From an uncultured Collinsella sp. (GTDB taxonomy: Bacteria > Actinomycetota > Coriobacteriia > Coriobacteriales > Coriobacteriaceae): DNA of 7,567 bases. Below are positions 1 to 6,585 of the stretch, one piece after another. The stretch is from positions 1 to 7,567 of the forward strand of contig CABVAO010000067.1 in assembly GCA_902496335.1 (NCBI GenBank). Direction: 5' to 3'. Each line of letters begins with the position of its first letter. Position 1 is the stretch's first letter. The translations under genes and the position numbers were made by a program. The notes under the pieces were generated by a model that saw nothing but the letters and a program-made list of their open reading frames with translations, was not told the origin of the DNA and ran no database searches.

Positions 1-16
1 TCCGCACATGTGCGGA
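1..16. repeat. 16-bp perfect palindrome at the left edge
   Basis: The first 16 bases, TCCGCACATGTGCGGA, are identical to their own reverse complement. The site could be an operator, or the centre of a longer palindrome cut by the window edge. Bases 1-165 hold no gene I can support. The short stretch open from base 1 to the TAA at 73-75 could be the tail of an upstream gene, but its 24 residues match nothing I recognise. Confidence 0.5.
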
Positions 17-111
17 TGAATGTGGGAGGTGTTCGGATAAAGTTGATAATCAAGGCCGGCCGACGGGATCCCTAAGCACGCCATGCTTCTTATGTGCAGT
101 AAAGCTAATGC

Positions 112-120
112 TGCTAAAAT
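112..120 (+). promoter_or_regulatory. Candidate extended -10 promoter element for ftsE
   Basis: TGCTAAAAT matches an extended -10 element (TG, one base, then TAAAAT at 115-120) and lies 45 bases before the ftsE start. No good -35 hexamer is found 16-18 bases upstream, which extended -10 promoters can tolerate. The local sequence is A/T-rich compared with its surroundings. This is a pattern match only. Confidence 0.35.
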
Positions 121-154
121 ACAAAACGCTCATGTAGTTTAAACGCACGACGAT

Positions 155-160
155 AAGGAG
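155..160 (+). promoter_or_regulatory. Ribosome binding site deciding the ftsE GTG start
   Basis: AAGGAG lies five bases before the GTG at 166. This strong Shine-Dalgarno site supports translation of the long N-terminal extension of FtsE. The internal ATG codons at 661 and 697, nearer the conserved ATPase core, have no comparable site. Confidence 0.8.
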
Positions 161-165
161 CACCA

Positions 166-1386
166 GTGGGTAACCACTTCCGTACCTCCGGTGCGGGCGA
201 TGATGCCCCCAAGACGCAGGCAGGCGTCCAGGGCAGTCGTTTCGCCACTCCGGATTCAGAGGGCCAGCCTGTTGCTCAGGCCCCCGCTCAGCCGGCAGAT
301 CAGGCACAGCCGGCATCCGATCCCTTTGCCTACAATCCAACCAGCGATGTCGCGCTTTCCGGCACGGCGGGTTTTGAGCCCGTTCAGGCCGTGACCGCTC
401 GCGTGGAGCAGCCTCAGGCTGGTGCCGCCACGCCGCAGCCTACCATGGCCGGCATTCCCGACCCCTTGGCCCCTGCGACGCCGGCTCCTCAGCCTGCGCA
501 GTCCGGTCTCTTTGCCGCTATTCCCGACCCCACGCAGCCTGCTGCCCCGGTGGTCGAGAGCGATCAGGCAGCCGAGGTCGCAAGCCTCGATAACGCGCTC
601 AACAACCCCGATTTTACGTCGGTGTTTGCGCCCATCGATCCGCAGGCCAGCCGCAAGAAGATGGCCAAACAGGCCGGTGTCGAGCCCGTCATCCTTATGG
701 AGCATGTCACCAAGATCTATCCGGCACAGCCCAACAAGCCTGCACTCGACGACATCAACATCGAGATCTATCCGGGCGAGTTCGTCTTCCTGGTCGGTCA
801 CTCCGGCTCGGGTAAGACCACGCTGCTGTCGACGCTCAACCGTGACGTCAAGCCGACGAGCGGCCGCATCCTGGTTGCCGGTCAGGACCTCATGAAGATC
901 AAGAACCGCAAGGTTCCGTTCCTGCGCCGCCAGATTGGCGCCGTGTTCCAGGACTTTAAGCTTCTGCCGCAAAAGACCGCCTACGAAAACGTGGCGTTTG
1001 CCCTGCAGTGCATCGGCAAGCCCAAGGGCGTCATTCGCAGCCAGGTGCCCGAGGTGCTGCGTCTGGTCGGCCTGGCCGATCAGATGGACTCGCTGCCCGA
1101 CCAGCTTTCCGGTGGCGAGCAGCAGCGCGTTGCCGTCGCCCGCGCTATGGTCAACCGTCCGCCGCTGCTGATCTGCGACGAGCCGACGGGCAACCTCGAC
1201 CCGGCGATCTCGCTGGGCATCATGAAGCTGCTTGAGCGTATTAACCGCACCGGCACCACCGTGATCGTCGCCACGCACGACCGCGAGATGGTCGATAGCA
1301 TGCACCGTCGCGTGATCGCCCTCGAGGGCGGCCACGTCATCCGCGACCAGGAGAGGGGAGGTTACGGCAACTATGGCACCAACTAA
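166..1386 (+). CDS. ftsE: Cell division ATP-binding protein FtsE with long N-terminal extension
   Basis: ABC-type ATPase half of the FtsEX complex, which sits at the division site and, in studied bacteria, controls peptidoglycan hydrolases through FtsX. The conserved core starts near residue 172. Visible motifs are Walker A GHSGSGKTT (211-219), Q-loop Gln262, signature LSGGEQQR (314-321), Walker B LLICDEP (334-340), D-loop GNLD (342-345) and H-loop His371. The protein has 406 residues, whereas FtsE is usually about 220-230. The excess is an N-terminal stretch of about 170 residues rich in Pro, Ala and Gln, with no membrane segment, probably disordered, and containing two copies of an (G/A)IPDP motif. 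The GTG start is chosen for its AAGGAG site. The C-terminus ends in a Gly/Tyr-rich tail. The gene overlaps ftsX by 14 bases, so the two are probably translationally coupled. The identity of the core is certain; the role of the extension is unknown. Confidence 0.95.
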   Translation: MGNHFRTSGAGDDAPKTQAGVQGSRFATPDSEGQPVAQAPAQPADQAQPASDPFAYNPTSDVALSGTAGFEPVQAVTARVEQPQAGAATPQPTMAGIPDPLAPATPAPQPAQSGLFAAIPDPTQPAAPVVESDQAAEVASLDNALNNPDFTSVFAPIDPQASRKKMAKQAGVEPVILMEHVTKIYPAQPNKPALDDINIEIYPGEFVFLVGHSGSGKTTLLSTLNRDVKPTSGRILVAGQDLMKIKNRKVPFLRRQIGAVFQDFKLLPQKTAYENVAFALQCIGKPKGVIRSQVPEVLRLVGLADQMDSLPDQLSGGEQQRVAVARAMVNRPPLLICDEPTGNLDPAISLGIMKLLERINRTGTTVIVATHDREMVDSMHRRVIALEGGHVIRDQERGGYGNYGTN

Positions 1387-2293
1387 CGTGGGCTACTCCT
1401 TCAAAGAGGCAATCAGCCACTTCTTCCGTAACTGGACTACCTCGCTCGGCGCCGTCATCACGATCTTCCTTTCGCTGTTTATCATCGGCCTGTTCATCAT
1501 GGGCTCTGCGATGCTGAACTCCGTGATCGGCACCGTCGAGGATCAGGTTGTCATCAACGCGTTCATTAGTGATGACGCCGATCAGGCCGATGTTCAGGCT
1601 TTTGAGGCCGAGCTTAAGACGTGGAATAACGTCAAGTCCGTGACCTATAAGGACAAGGACGACGCGCTGGCCGAGTATACGAGCAAGATGTCGGGCAACG
1701 CCGACGCCACCATGAGCGCGCTCGATGGCCAGAACCCGCTGCCGGCTTCCTTCGCTATTGAGATGGACGATCCGTCCAAGGTCGAGAGCACGGCAAAGAA
1801 GCTCAAGAAGGATGCCGATTTCCAGAAGATCGCGGATGACGGCGACGTCAACGCGAGCGTGCTGTACGGCCAGGAGGAGGTGAGCCGCCTGTTCCAGGTG
1901 ACCAACTACATCCGCATCGCCGCCGTGGTGCTCGTTGGTCTTCTGACCTTTATCGCATTCATCTTCATCAACAACACGATTCGCCTGTCCATCACGGCGC
2001 GTCGTCGTGAGATTGCGATTATGCGTCTGGTCGGCGCCAGCAACGGCTTCATTCGTGGCCCGTTTATCACCGAGGGCGTGCTGCAGGCCATTTTGGGCTC
2101 GCTGCTTTCCATCGGCGTTCTGGAGCTGCTGCGCAATCTGATGATCCCGCGTCTGCAGGAGAGCATCGGCTGGATGTCGTTTGCCCTGCCGATGCAGTAC
2201 TACCTGGTGACCTATGCTGCGCTGATTCTGGTCGGCGTGATTATCGGTCTCTTTGGTTCTGCCATCGCCATGCGCCGCTACCTGCGCGTGTAG
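1373..2293 (+). CDS. ftsX: Cell division permease-like protein FtsX
   Basis: Membrane partner of FtsE. It has 306 residues, close to the family norm. The layout is a short cytoplasmic N-terminus with the conserved aromatic/Arg-Asn stretch (residues 7-21), TM1 about 25-48, a large extracellular domain about 50-178 with the conserved NPLPASF motif (121-127), TM2 about 181-203, the cytoplasmic RRREIAIMRLVGAS segment (210-223) typical of FtsX, TM3 about 234-253 and TM4 about 277-300. In related bacteria the extracellular domain activates a cell-wall hydrolase or its adaptor; the partner here is not in the window. The ATG lies inside the end of ftsE and is preceded by a purine-rich site, GAGAGGGGAGG, at 1351-1361. 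A terminator follows 25 bases after the stop, so ftsEX ends its transcription unit here. Confidence 0.96.
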   Translation: MAPTNVGYSFKEAISHFFRNWTTSLGAVITIFLSLFIIGLFIMGSAMLNSVIGTVEDQVVINAFISDDADQADVQAFEAELKTWNNVKSVTYKDKDDALAEYTSKMSGNADATMSALDGQNPLPASFAIEMDDPSKVESTAKKLKKDADFQKIADDGDVNASVLYGQEEVSRLFQVTNYIRIAAVVLVGLLTFIAFIFINNTIRLSITARRREIAIMRLVGASNGFIRGPFITEGVLQAILGSLLSIGVLELLRNLMIPRLQESIGWMSFALPMQYYLVTYAALILVGVIIGLFGSAIAMRRYLRV

Positions 2294-2317
2294 GCATGCT
2301 TGGAATTCATCCCTTCC

Positions 2318-2351
2318 AACGGGTCGTCTCTTATGGGGCGGCCCGTTTTTT
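2318..2351 (+). terminator. Rho-independent terminator after ftsX
   Basis: AACGGGTCG (2318-2326) can pair with CGGCCCGTT (2339-2347), with one G-T wobble and a 12-base loop. The right arm runs into six T residues (2346-2351). The site lies 25 bases after the ftsX stop codon and separates ftsEX from rnr. Confidence 0.85.
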
Positions 2352-2428
2352 GATCCCTAGGGGACGGCAGGAAAGCGAATCATTTGGGTAGACTCTTTGG
2401 AGTTCGCAATCGATAGTTAGGAGGCGCC

Positions 2429-4564
2429 ATGGGGCGCAATAACAAGCATAAGCGTGGAGCTCGCAATCAGCGCGGGCCGGTGCGCAGCGAACGCCGTCCG
2501 AGCCTGACCGGGCGCGTGCAGCTCCATGAGCATAGCGCCTACGTTGTAACCGAAAACGGCGACTACAAGGTCATGGGCCGCGGTAAGCGCGAGATCATGG
2601 ATGGCGATACCGTTGCCGTGAGCATTAAGAACAGCCCGCACGGTGAGCGGCGCGCCGTGATCGAAAGCGTGGTTGAGCGTGCAGCCATAAGCGTGGTGGG
2701 CACGTACCAGACCGCCGGTCCGCTCGGTGTGATCGAGCCGCTCGATTCGCGTCTGAAGGCCGACTTCTTCATTCTGCCCGAGGATACCTCGGCGGATCGT
2801 CTGGGTGTCCACCCGGGTGATGCTGTTGTCGCGCGCATTTTGACCTACCCGACGCGCCTGGAATCGGGTACCGTGACGATCGAACGCCGCATTGGCGGAG
2901 ATGACGCGCCCGATTTGGGCGTTCAATATGTGATGGCGCGTTACGGCTATACCGATAGCTATCCCGAGGCCGCGCTGGACGAGGCCGAGGGGCTTTCGCT
3001 CGATGTGTCCGCGGCGCTTAAGGACCCGCTCCGCCGCGATCTGCGCGACCGCTTTGTCATCACGATCGACCCAGTCGACGCGCGCGACTTTGACGACGCC
3101 ATTTCGCTGGAGCGCACGCCCGAGGGTGGCTACAAGCTGGGTGTGCATATCGCCGACGTTTCACACTATGTGGCTTGGGACGGGCATATCGATCTTGAGG
3201 CTCGCCATCGTACGACATCGGTGTATCTGGCCGATCGCGTGCTTCCCATGCTGCCCGAACGCCTGTCCTGTGACCTGTGCTCGCTTCGCCCTGACGAGGA
3301 CCGTCTTGCGTTTACCGTTGACATTGAGCTCGATGCACAGGGTCGCGTGCGGCATTACGATCCGTACCCCAGCGTGATTCGCTCGCGTGTGCGTATGGAC
3401 TATGACGGCGCCGAGGCGCTGCTGGTGCGTGCCGGCGCGGTTGAGTATTCGGTGCTGGAGGGTGCAGCCGAGGATGTTGCGGCTGCCGAGACCTCGCGCG
3501 AGGAAGCGCTTGAGCGCGGTCTTGCGTGCGAGGAGGCCGCCCGCGGCTACAACGTCGACCTCGGCGATTTCCTTGTCGCCGCTAACGAACTCGCCGAACT
3601 CCGCCGTCGTATCCGTCGCGCCCGCGGCTCGGTCGATTTTGACACGGCCGAGATTCGCGCTCTATTGGATGAGGACGGAGCGCCCGTGCAGATTGTGGCG
3701 CGTGAGCGTTCGTGTGCCACGTCGCTTATCGAGGAAGCCATGCTGCTCGCCAACGAGTGCGTTGCAGAGTGGCTGGCAGACCGTGATATCGAGGCCTGCT
3801 ATCGCGTGCATGAGGATCCGAGCCCCGATAGCCTGCACGGTGCCGCCGTTGCGCTGGCGCAGCTAGGCATCATCGACGATCGCCGTGCTGCCGGTATTGC
3901 CCTGGGGAGCCCCGATGAGCTGCAGGCTGCAGTCGATGCTGCCGCCGGTACGGCCAACGCACCGCTCGTTAACACGCTGCTTCTGCGCAGCATGCAGCGC
4001 GCGCTGTACAAGCCGCGCAACGAGGGCCACTTTGCGCTCGCCGCGCCGTGCTACTGTCACTTTACGAGTCCCATCCGTCGCTACCCCGATCTGGTGGTGC
4101 ACCGCGTGCTCAAACTGCAGTTGGCCTATGAGCGGCTCGGCGGCAAGGACGCCTTGGTCCGTACGCCGCGGCTGATCGGCAAGGGGCGCGAGTCGCTGCC
4201 GCGCATTCTGCCGCAGATCTGCCGCGCATGCAGCGATGCCGAGCGCGCGGCAGATGCCGCCAGCCATGCGACGCAAAAGATCAAGATTGCCCAGTACTAT
4301 GAGGACCGTCTAGGCGAGCGCTATGCCGGAACCGTCTCGTGGGTTAGCAGCATGGGCCTCTTTGTGCGCTTGGATCTAACGCAGGTCGAAGGCTTGGTTT
4401 CGATCAAGAGCCTGGGCAACGAGTGGTTCGAGTTCGACGAGGACGCGCTAACGCTCACGGGTGCCGACACGGGCACCCGTTACGAGCTGGGGCAGCGCGT
4501 GATCATCGAGGTCTCGCGCGTCAATACCACGCGTGGGCACTTGGACTTCAAGCTTATCCATTAG
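2429..4564 (+). CDS. rnr: Ribonuclease R (RNB-family 3'-5' exoribonuclease)
   Basis: Processive hydrolytic 3'-5' exoribonuclease that degrades structured RNA in the cytoplasm. It has 711 residues, shorter than the E. coli enzyme (813) because the N-terminal helix-turn-helix domain is absent. Order of parts: a basic tail (1-25), OB/cold-shock-like domains (about 26-190), the RNB catalytic domain (about 200-565) and an S1 domain (about 630-711). The metal-binding acidic cluster is complete: Asp214, Asp220, Asp222 and Asp223 in IDPVDARDFDDA. Also present are the Tyr266 region, LPERLSCDLCSLRP (275-288), the RNA-end-binding loop HFTSPIRRYPD (544-554) and the SDAER motif with Glu605. The protein ends almost directly after the S1 fold, without the Lys-rich C-terminal tail common in RNase R. 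The ATG at 2429 follows TAGGAGG at 2418-2424. I see no convincing promoter in the 77 bases between the ftsX terminator and the start. smpB, often a neighbour of rnr in Gram-positive bacteria, is not here. Confidence 0.96.
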   Translation: MGRNNKHKRGARNQRGPVRSERRPSLTGRVQLHEHSAYVVTENGDYKVMGRGKREIMDGDTVAVSIKNSPHGERRAVIESVVERAAISVVGTYQTAGPLGVIEPLDSRLKADFFILPEDTSADRLGVHPGDAVVARILTYPTRLESGTVTIERRIGGDDAPDLGVQYVMARYGYTDSYPEAALDEAEGLSLDVSAALKDPLRRDLRDRFVITIDPVDARDFDDAISLERTPEGGYKLGVHIADVSHYVAWDGHIDLEARHRTTSVYLADRVLPMLPERLSCDLCSLRPDEDRLAFTVDIELDAQGRVRHYDPYPSVIRSRVRMDYDGAEALLVRAGAVEYSVLEGAAEDVAAAETSREEALERGLACEEAARGYNVDLGDFLVAANELAELRRRIRRARGSVDFDTAEIRALLDEDGAPVQIVARERSCATSLIEEAMLLANECVAEWLADRDIEACYRVHEDPSPDSLHGAAVALAQLGIIDDRRAAGIALGSPDELQAAVDAAAGTANAPLVNTLLLRSMQRALYKPRNEGHFALAAPCYCHFTSPIRRYPDLVVHRVLKLQLAYERLGGKDALVRTPRLIGKGRESLPRILPQICRACSDAERAADAASHATQKIKIAQYYEDRLGERYAGTVSWVSSMGLFVRLDLTQVEGLVSIKSLGNEWFEFDEDALTLTGADTGTRYELGQRVIIEVSRVNTTRGHLDFKLIH

Positions 4565-4589
4565 CCAAATCCCGACTCGTGGCGGGAGA

Positions 4590-4621
4590 GCGGAGGGCGG
4601 TCTTTCGGGGCCGCCCTCCGC
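4590..4621 (+). terminator. Strong hairpin after rnr, likely terminator without a good T tract
   Basis: GCGGAGGGCGG (4590-4600) and CCGCCCTCCGC (4611-4621) form a perfect 11-bp stem around a 10-base loop, 26 bases after the rnr stop. It is followed only by ATTTGA, so it departs from a textbook intrinsic terminator. It may still terminate, or may protect the 3' end of the mRNA. A weaker inverted repeat, TCCCG/CGGGA, lies just before it at 4570-4587. Confidence 0.7.
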
Positions 4622-4684
4622 ATTTGAATCGTGGCTACCTTGCCGTCTGCTCGGCCGCCCGCTTACCTGCTATTTGAGAGGTAG

Positions 4685-4721
4685 AACCTACCAAAATAAA
4701 CCTGTCCCTTTTTGGCAGGTT
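4685..4721. repeat. Compact hairpin element with alternative pairing, upstream of the serine recombinase
   Basis: AACCTACCAAAA (4685-4696) pairs with TTTTGGCAGGTT (4710-4721), giving 11 of 12 base pairs with one A/C mismatch and a 13-base loop. The loop contains TAAACCTG (4697-4704), which is exactly complementary to CAGGTTTA (4716-4723), so a second 8-bp hairpin competes with the first. A third small inverted repeat, GGTAG/CTACC (4680-4692), overlaps the left arm. The element ends 18 bases before the recombinase start. Its compact form, with a duplicated AACCT-type arm, looks like a REP-type dispersed palindrome; an operator or recombinase site is the alternative. Confidence 0.7.
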
Positions 4722-4741
4722 TACAAGAAAGCGGGGATGAG

Positions 4742-5347
4742 ATGGCGACGGTGTACGGTTATGCGCGGGTGAGTTCGCGCGATCAGAACCTTAATCGGCA
4801 GCTGGATGCGCTGGGCGCCTATGGCGTGGGCTCGGCGAATATTTATGCCGACCATGCGAGCGGCAAGGACTTCGATCGACCGCGTTATCGCGAGCTGCTG
4901 CACGTCCTGGGAGACGGGGACGTGCTGGTGGTTCTTTCTATCGACCGACTTGGTCGTAATTACTCCGAGATTCTTGAGGAATGGCGACGCATTACCAAGG
5001 AGCTCGGGGTTGCCATTGTGGTGTTGGACATGCCATTGCTTGACACGCGCGTCAGGGCCAGCGGCGCGCCGGATGTGACCAACGCCCTGATTGCCGATAT
5101 TGTGCTGCAACTGCTGAGCTACGTGGCGCAGGTGGAGCGCGAGAATATCCATCGGCGCCAGGCGGAGGGAATTGCAGCGGCGCGGGCGCGAGGGGTCCGT
5201 TTCGGTCGACCTCGCAAGCCGTGCCCTCCTCAGTTTGAGCTGGTGCGCGATAGCTATGAGGCGGGCGATATTACCCGCAGCCAGGCAGCAAAGTGCCTGG
5301 GCGTGTGCGTGGGGACGTTCGATCGCTGGATGCGCGAGGCGGGGTAG
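4742..5347 (+). CDS. Small serine recombinase (resolvase/invertase family)
   Basis: Site-specific DNA recombinase that cuts and rejoins DNA through a 5'-phosphoserine link. It has 201 residues, within the resolvase/invertase size range. The catalytic domain starts at once: GYARVSS with Arg9 and nucleophile Ser11 (equivalent to Ser10 of gamma-delta resolvase). DRLGR supplies Arg69 and Arg72, and YVAQVERENI begins the long E-helix. A C-terminal helix-turn-helix spans about 176-198 (ITRSQAAKCLGV then TFDRWM). The ATG at 4742 puts the conserved motif at the usual distance from the N-terminus; the upstream site, AAGCGGGG, is only fair. No transposase, other integrase, phage gene or plasmid gene is nearby, so substrate and role cannot be read from context. 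The hairpin element immediately upstream is a candidate binding site or operator. Confidence 0.92.
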   Translation: MATVYGYARVSSRDQNLNRQLDALGAYGVGSANIYADHASGKDFDRPRYRELLHVLGDGDVLVVLSIDRLGRNYSEILEEWRRITKELGVAIVVLDMPLLDTRVRASGAPDVTNALIADIVLQLLSYVAQVERENIHRRQAEGIAAARARGVRFGRPRKPCPPQFELVRDSYEAGDITRSQAAKCLGVCVGTFDRWMREAG

Positions 5348-5441
5348 GGGTTTGCGTCGCTTTGTCGCTTCCTGTTGCGATTCAAATTTTGATACGGTGA
5401 CGATGTCATTTGGGGCTACACTCGCTCATATTTAAAAAGAC

Positions 5442-5446
5442 GGAGG
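5442..5446 (+). promoter_or_regulatory. Ribosome binding site deciding a TTG start
   Basis: GGAGG lies 7 bases before the TTG at 5454 but 16 bases before the in-frame ATG at 5463. Normal spacing therefore favours TTG as the start of the VanZ-like gene. Confidence 0.65.
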
Positions 5447-5453
5447 TTGGCCT

Positions 5454-6035
5454 TTGGCGCACATGAAGAAAATAATCGGGTGGACCGCGATCGCTCTGTT
5501 CGCCGCAACGCTGGCGGGCATCTGGGTGCTGACGGAGCAAAACGCAGTGCAGACGTCGTTGCTGAGCGAGTCCACCGCGCGCGTGGTGGAGGGTCAGGCT
5601 GCGAGCGTTCAGGCTATCGGCATCACGGGTGAAACTCAGGCGGGGGACGGCATGACTGAGAGTACCAATCCGGCTTCCTCGACGGTCCAGCCTGGTCGAC
5701 TTGCTTCCATTCGCATGTGGGTAGGCGCAAACGTCCGTCGCGTCGCCCATACCGTAGAGTTTTTCTTCGTCGGATTGTTCGCCTCGGTGATCGTGGTCTG
5801 CTTTTCCAGGCGTCCATGGAGTGTGTGTTCCCGTTGCGTGCCTGTGTTTCTCTTTTGCGCTGCCTGCTCCGTTGGCGACCAGGTGCATAAGATCTTTGTT
5901 CCCGGCAGGCATTTCGACGTTATCGATTTAGGATTCGATGCTGCGGGCTATGTCACCGCCATGCTGTTGGTATTGCTGGCGGCGGCGTTGGTGCGCCATG
6001 CGACTCGGCCGATCGGCGCCCATGCGAGGCGCTAG
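5454..6035 (+). CDS. VanZ-like family membrane protein
   Basis: Predicted integral membrane protein of 193 residues. TM1 lies at about 7-26, then comes a Ser/Thr/Ala/Gln-rich loop (27-90), TM2 at about 102-118, TM3 at about 127-141 and TM4 at about 163-181. The VanZ-type signature is visible in two blocks: RRVAHTVEFFFVGLF (95-109), and FVPGRHFDVIDLGFDAAG (148-165) preceded by Asp142. In typical members the second block begins D-E-x-x-Q; here Glu is replaced by Gln143 and Gln by Lys146. VanZ was named for low-level teicoplanin resistance in enterococci, but most VanZ-like proteins have no proven function and resistance should not be inferred here. The TTG start is chosen for the GGAGG spacing. 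The gene follows the recombinase by 106 bases with no clear terminator between them. Confidence 0.85.
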   Translation: MAHMKKIIGWTAIALFAATLAGIWVLTEQNAVQTSLLSESTARVVEGQAASVQAIGITGETQAGDGMTESTNPASSTVQPGRLASIRMWVGANVRRVAHTVEFFFVGLFASVIVVCFSRRPWSVCSRCVPVFLFCAACSVGDQVHKIFVPGRHFDVIDLGFDAAGYVTAMLLVLLAAALVRHATRPIGAHARR

Positions 6036-6078
6036 CCTTAAGACGAGACATCGCGACTGCCTATGCTTCGACATTGAC

Positions 6079-6084
6079 TACAAT
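6079..6084 (+). promoter_or_regulatory. Weak candidate -10 element for the ArsC-like gene
   Basis: TACAAT is a good -10 match and lies 73 bases before the start codon at 6158. No recognisable -35 hexamer is found 17 bases upstream and there is no extended TG. The 122-base gap after the VanZ-like gene is long enough to hold a promoter. Confidence 0.25.
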
Positions 6085-6157
6085 AACGGCTGCAATCGCG
6101 AGTGGTCGTCGATGTGCGGTTTTCCAGACACCTGTTTTCTCTAAGAAAGGAAATCCC

Positions 6158-6517
6158 ATGGCGGTATTGTTTGTTGAATATCCCAAGTGCTCGACCTGTA
6201 AGAAGGCCAAGGCATGGCTGGACGAACATGGGGTAGAGTATATCGATCGCGATATCGTTTTGGACAATCCCACGGCTGATGAGCTTGCGACCTGGATTGC
6301 TCGTTCGGGGCTGCCGGTGCGGCGCTTCTTTAATTCGTCGGGCATGAAATATCGAGAGCTGGGCCTGAAGGCGCGTCTGGATGCGGGCATGACGGATCGG
6401 GAATGCTACGAGCTGCTGGCGACCGACGGCATGCTGGTCAAGCGTCCGCTGCTGGTGGGCGACGACTTTGCGATTCCTGGGTTTAAGGAAGCGACCTGGA
6501 CCGAGGTGCTGCTGTAG
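6158..6517 (+). CDS. ArsC/Spx-family thioredoxin-fold protein (YusI/YffB type)
   Basis: Small cytoplasmic protein of 119 residues, the usual length of the YusI/YffB branch of the ArsC/Spx family. The N-terminal strand leads into a Cys-X-X-Cys site, PKCSTCKKA, with Cys11 and Cys14. Further family features are GLPVRRFFNSSG (51-62), which continues into MKYRELGLK, and the KRPLLV motif (95-100) with the conserved Arg-Pro. The C-terminus ends in a GFKEATW segment typical of the family. Databases often label such proteins arsenate reductase, but there is no arsR, arsB or acr3 gene nearby and the YusI/YffB branch has no settled substrate, so an arsenate role is unsupported. The ATG at 6158 follows AAAGGA (6146-6151). 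Longer in-frame starts upstream lack homology and a binding site. The hairpin array begins six bases after the stop codon. Confidence 0.9.
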   Translation: MAVLFVEYPKCSTCKKAKAWLDEHGVEYIDRDIVLDNPTADELATWIARSGLPVRRFFNSSGMKYRELGLKARLDAGMTDRECYELLATDGMLVKRPLLVGDDFAIPGFKEATWTEVLL

Positions 6518-6523
6518 TGGCTG

Positions 6524-6571
6524 CGGAAAGTGCGTCCCGTTTTGAGCTCGGATTCCGGGACGCAGTTTCCG
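6524..6571. repeat. Hairpin array, copy 1
   Basis: CGGAAAGTGCGTCCCG (6524-6539) pairs with CGGGACGCAGTTTCCG (6556-6571), 15 of 16 positions, with a G/G mismatch at position 7 and a 16-base loop. It starts six bases after the ArsC-like stop and may act as its 3'-end structure. No T tract follows. Confidence 0.85.
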
Positions 6572-6585
6572 GTTGAAGGGGCTAG

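Noticed and set aside
256..1335. 359-codon open frame on the minus strand opposite ftsE
   Set aside because: It is antisense to a gene with all ABC ATPase motifs. The translation is rich in Arg, Leu, Gly and His, as expected for a shadow of GC-rich coding DNA, and shows no recognisable domain.
2417..3148. 243-codon open frame on the minus strand opposite rnr
   Set aside because: It mirrors the OB and RNB region of rnr, has no family features, and is a normal by-product of GC-rich codon usage.
4691..4723. H-type pseudoknot from CCAAAA/TTTTGG and TAAACCTG/CAGGTTTA
   Set aside because: The two stems are directly adjacent, leaving zero bases for both connecting loops, which is sterically implausible. 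Mutually exclusive hairpins are the better reading.
4712..4741. Upstream TTG start for the serine recombinase
   Set aside because: It would add ten residues not seen in the family and starts inside the hairpin element. The ATG at 4742 gives the normal distance to the catalytic serine.
5389..5422. TTGATA and TACACT as a promoter for the VanZ-like gene
   Set aside because: The spacer would be 22 bases, too long for a sigma-70-type promoter.
5406..5912. 168-codon open frame on the minus strand opposite the VanZ-like gene
   Set aside because: The plus-strand frame has membrane segments, the VanZ-type motif blocks and a good ribosome binding site; the minus frame has none of these.
6074..6157. 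Longer in-frame start for the ArsC-like gene
   Set aside because: The extra 28 residues lack family similarity, and the ATG at 6158 has AAAGGA at good spacing and begins exactly at the family N-terminus.
6158..6517. Arsenic-resistance operon
   Set aside because: Only a YusI/YffB-type protein is present. No arsR, arsenite pump or other ars gene lies in the window.
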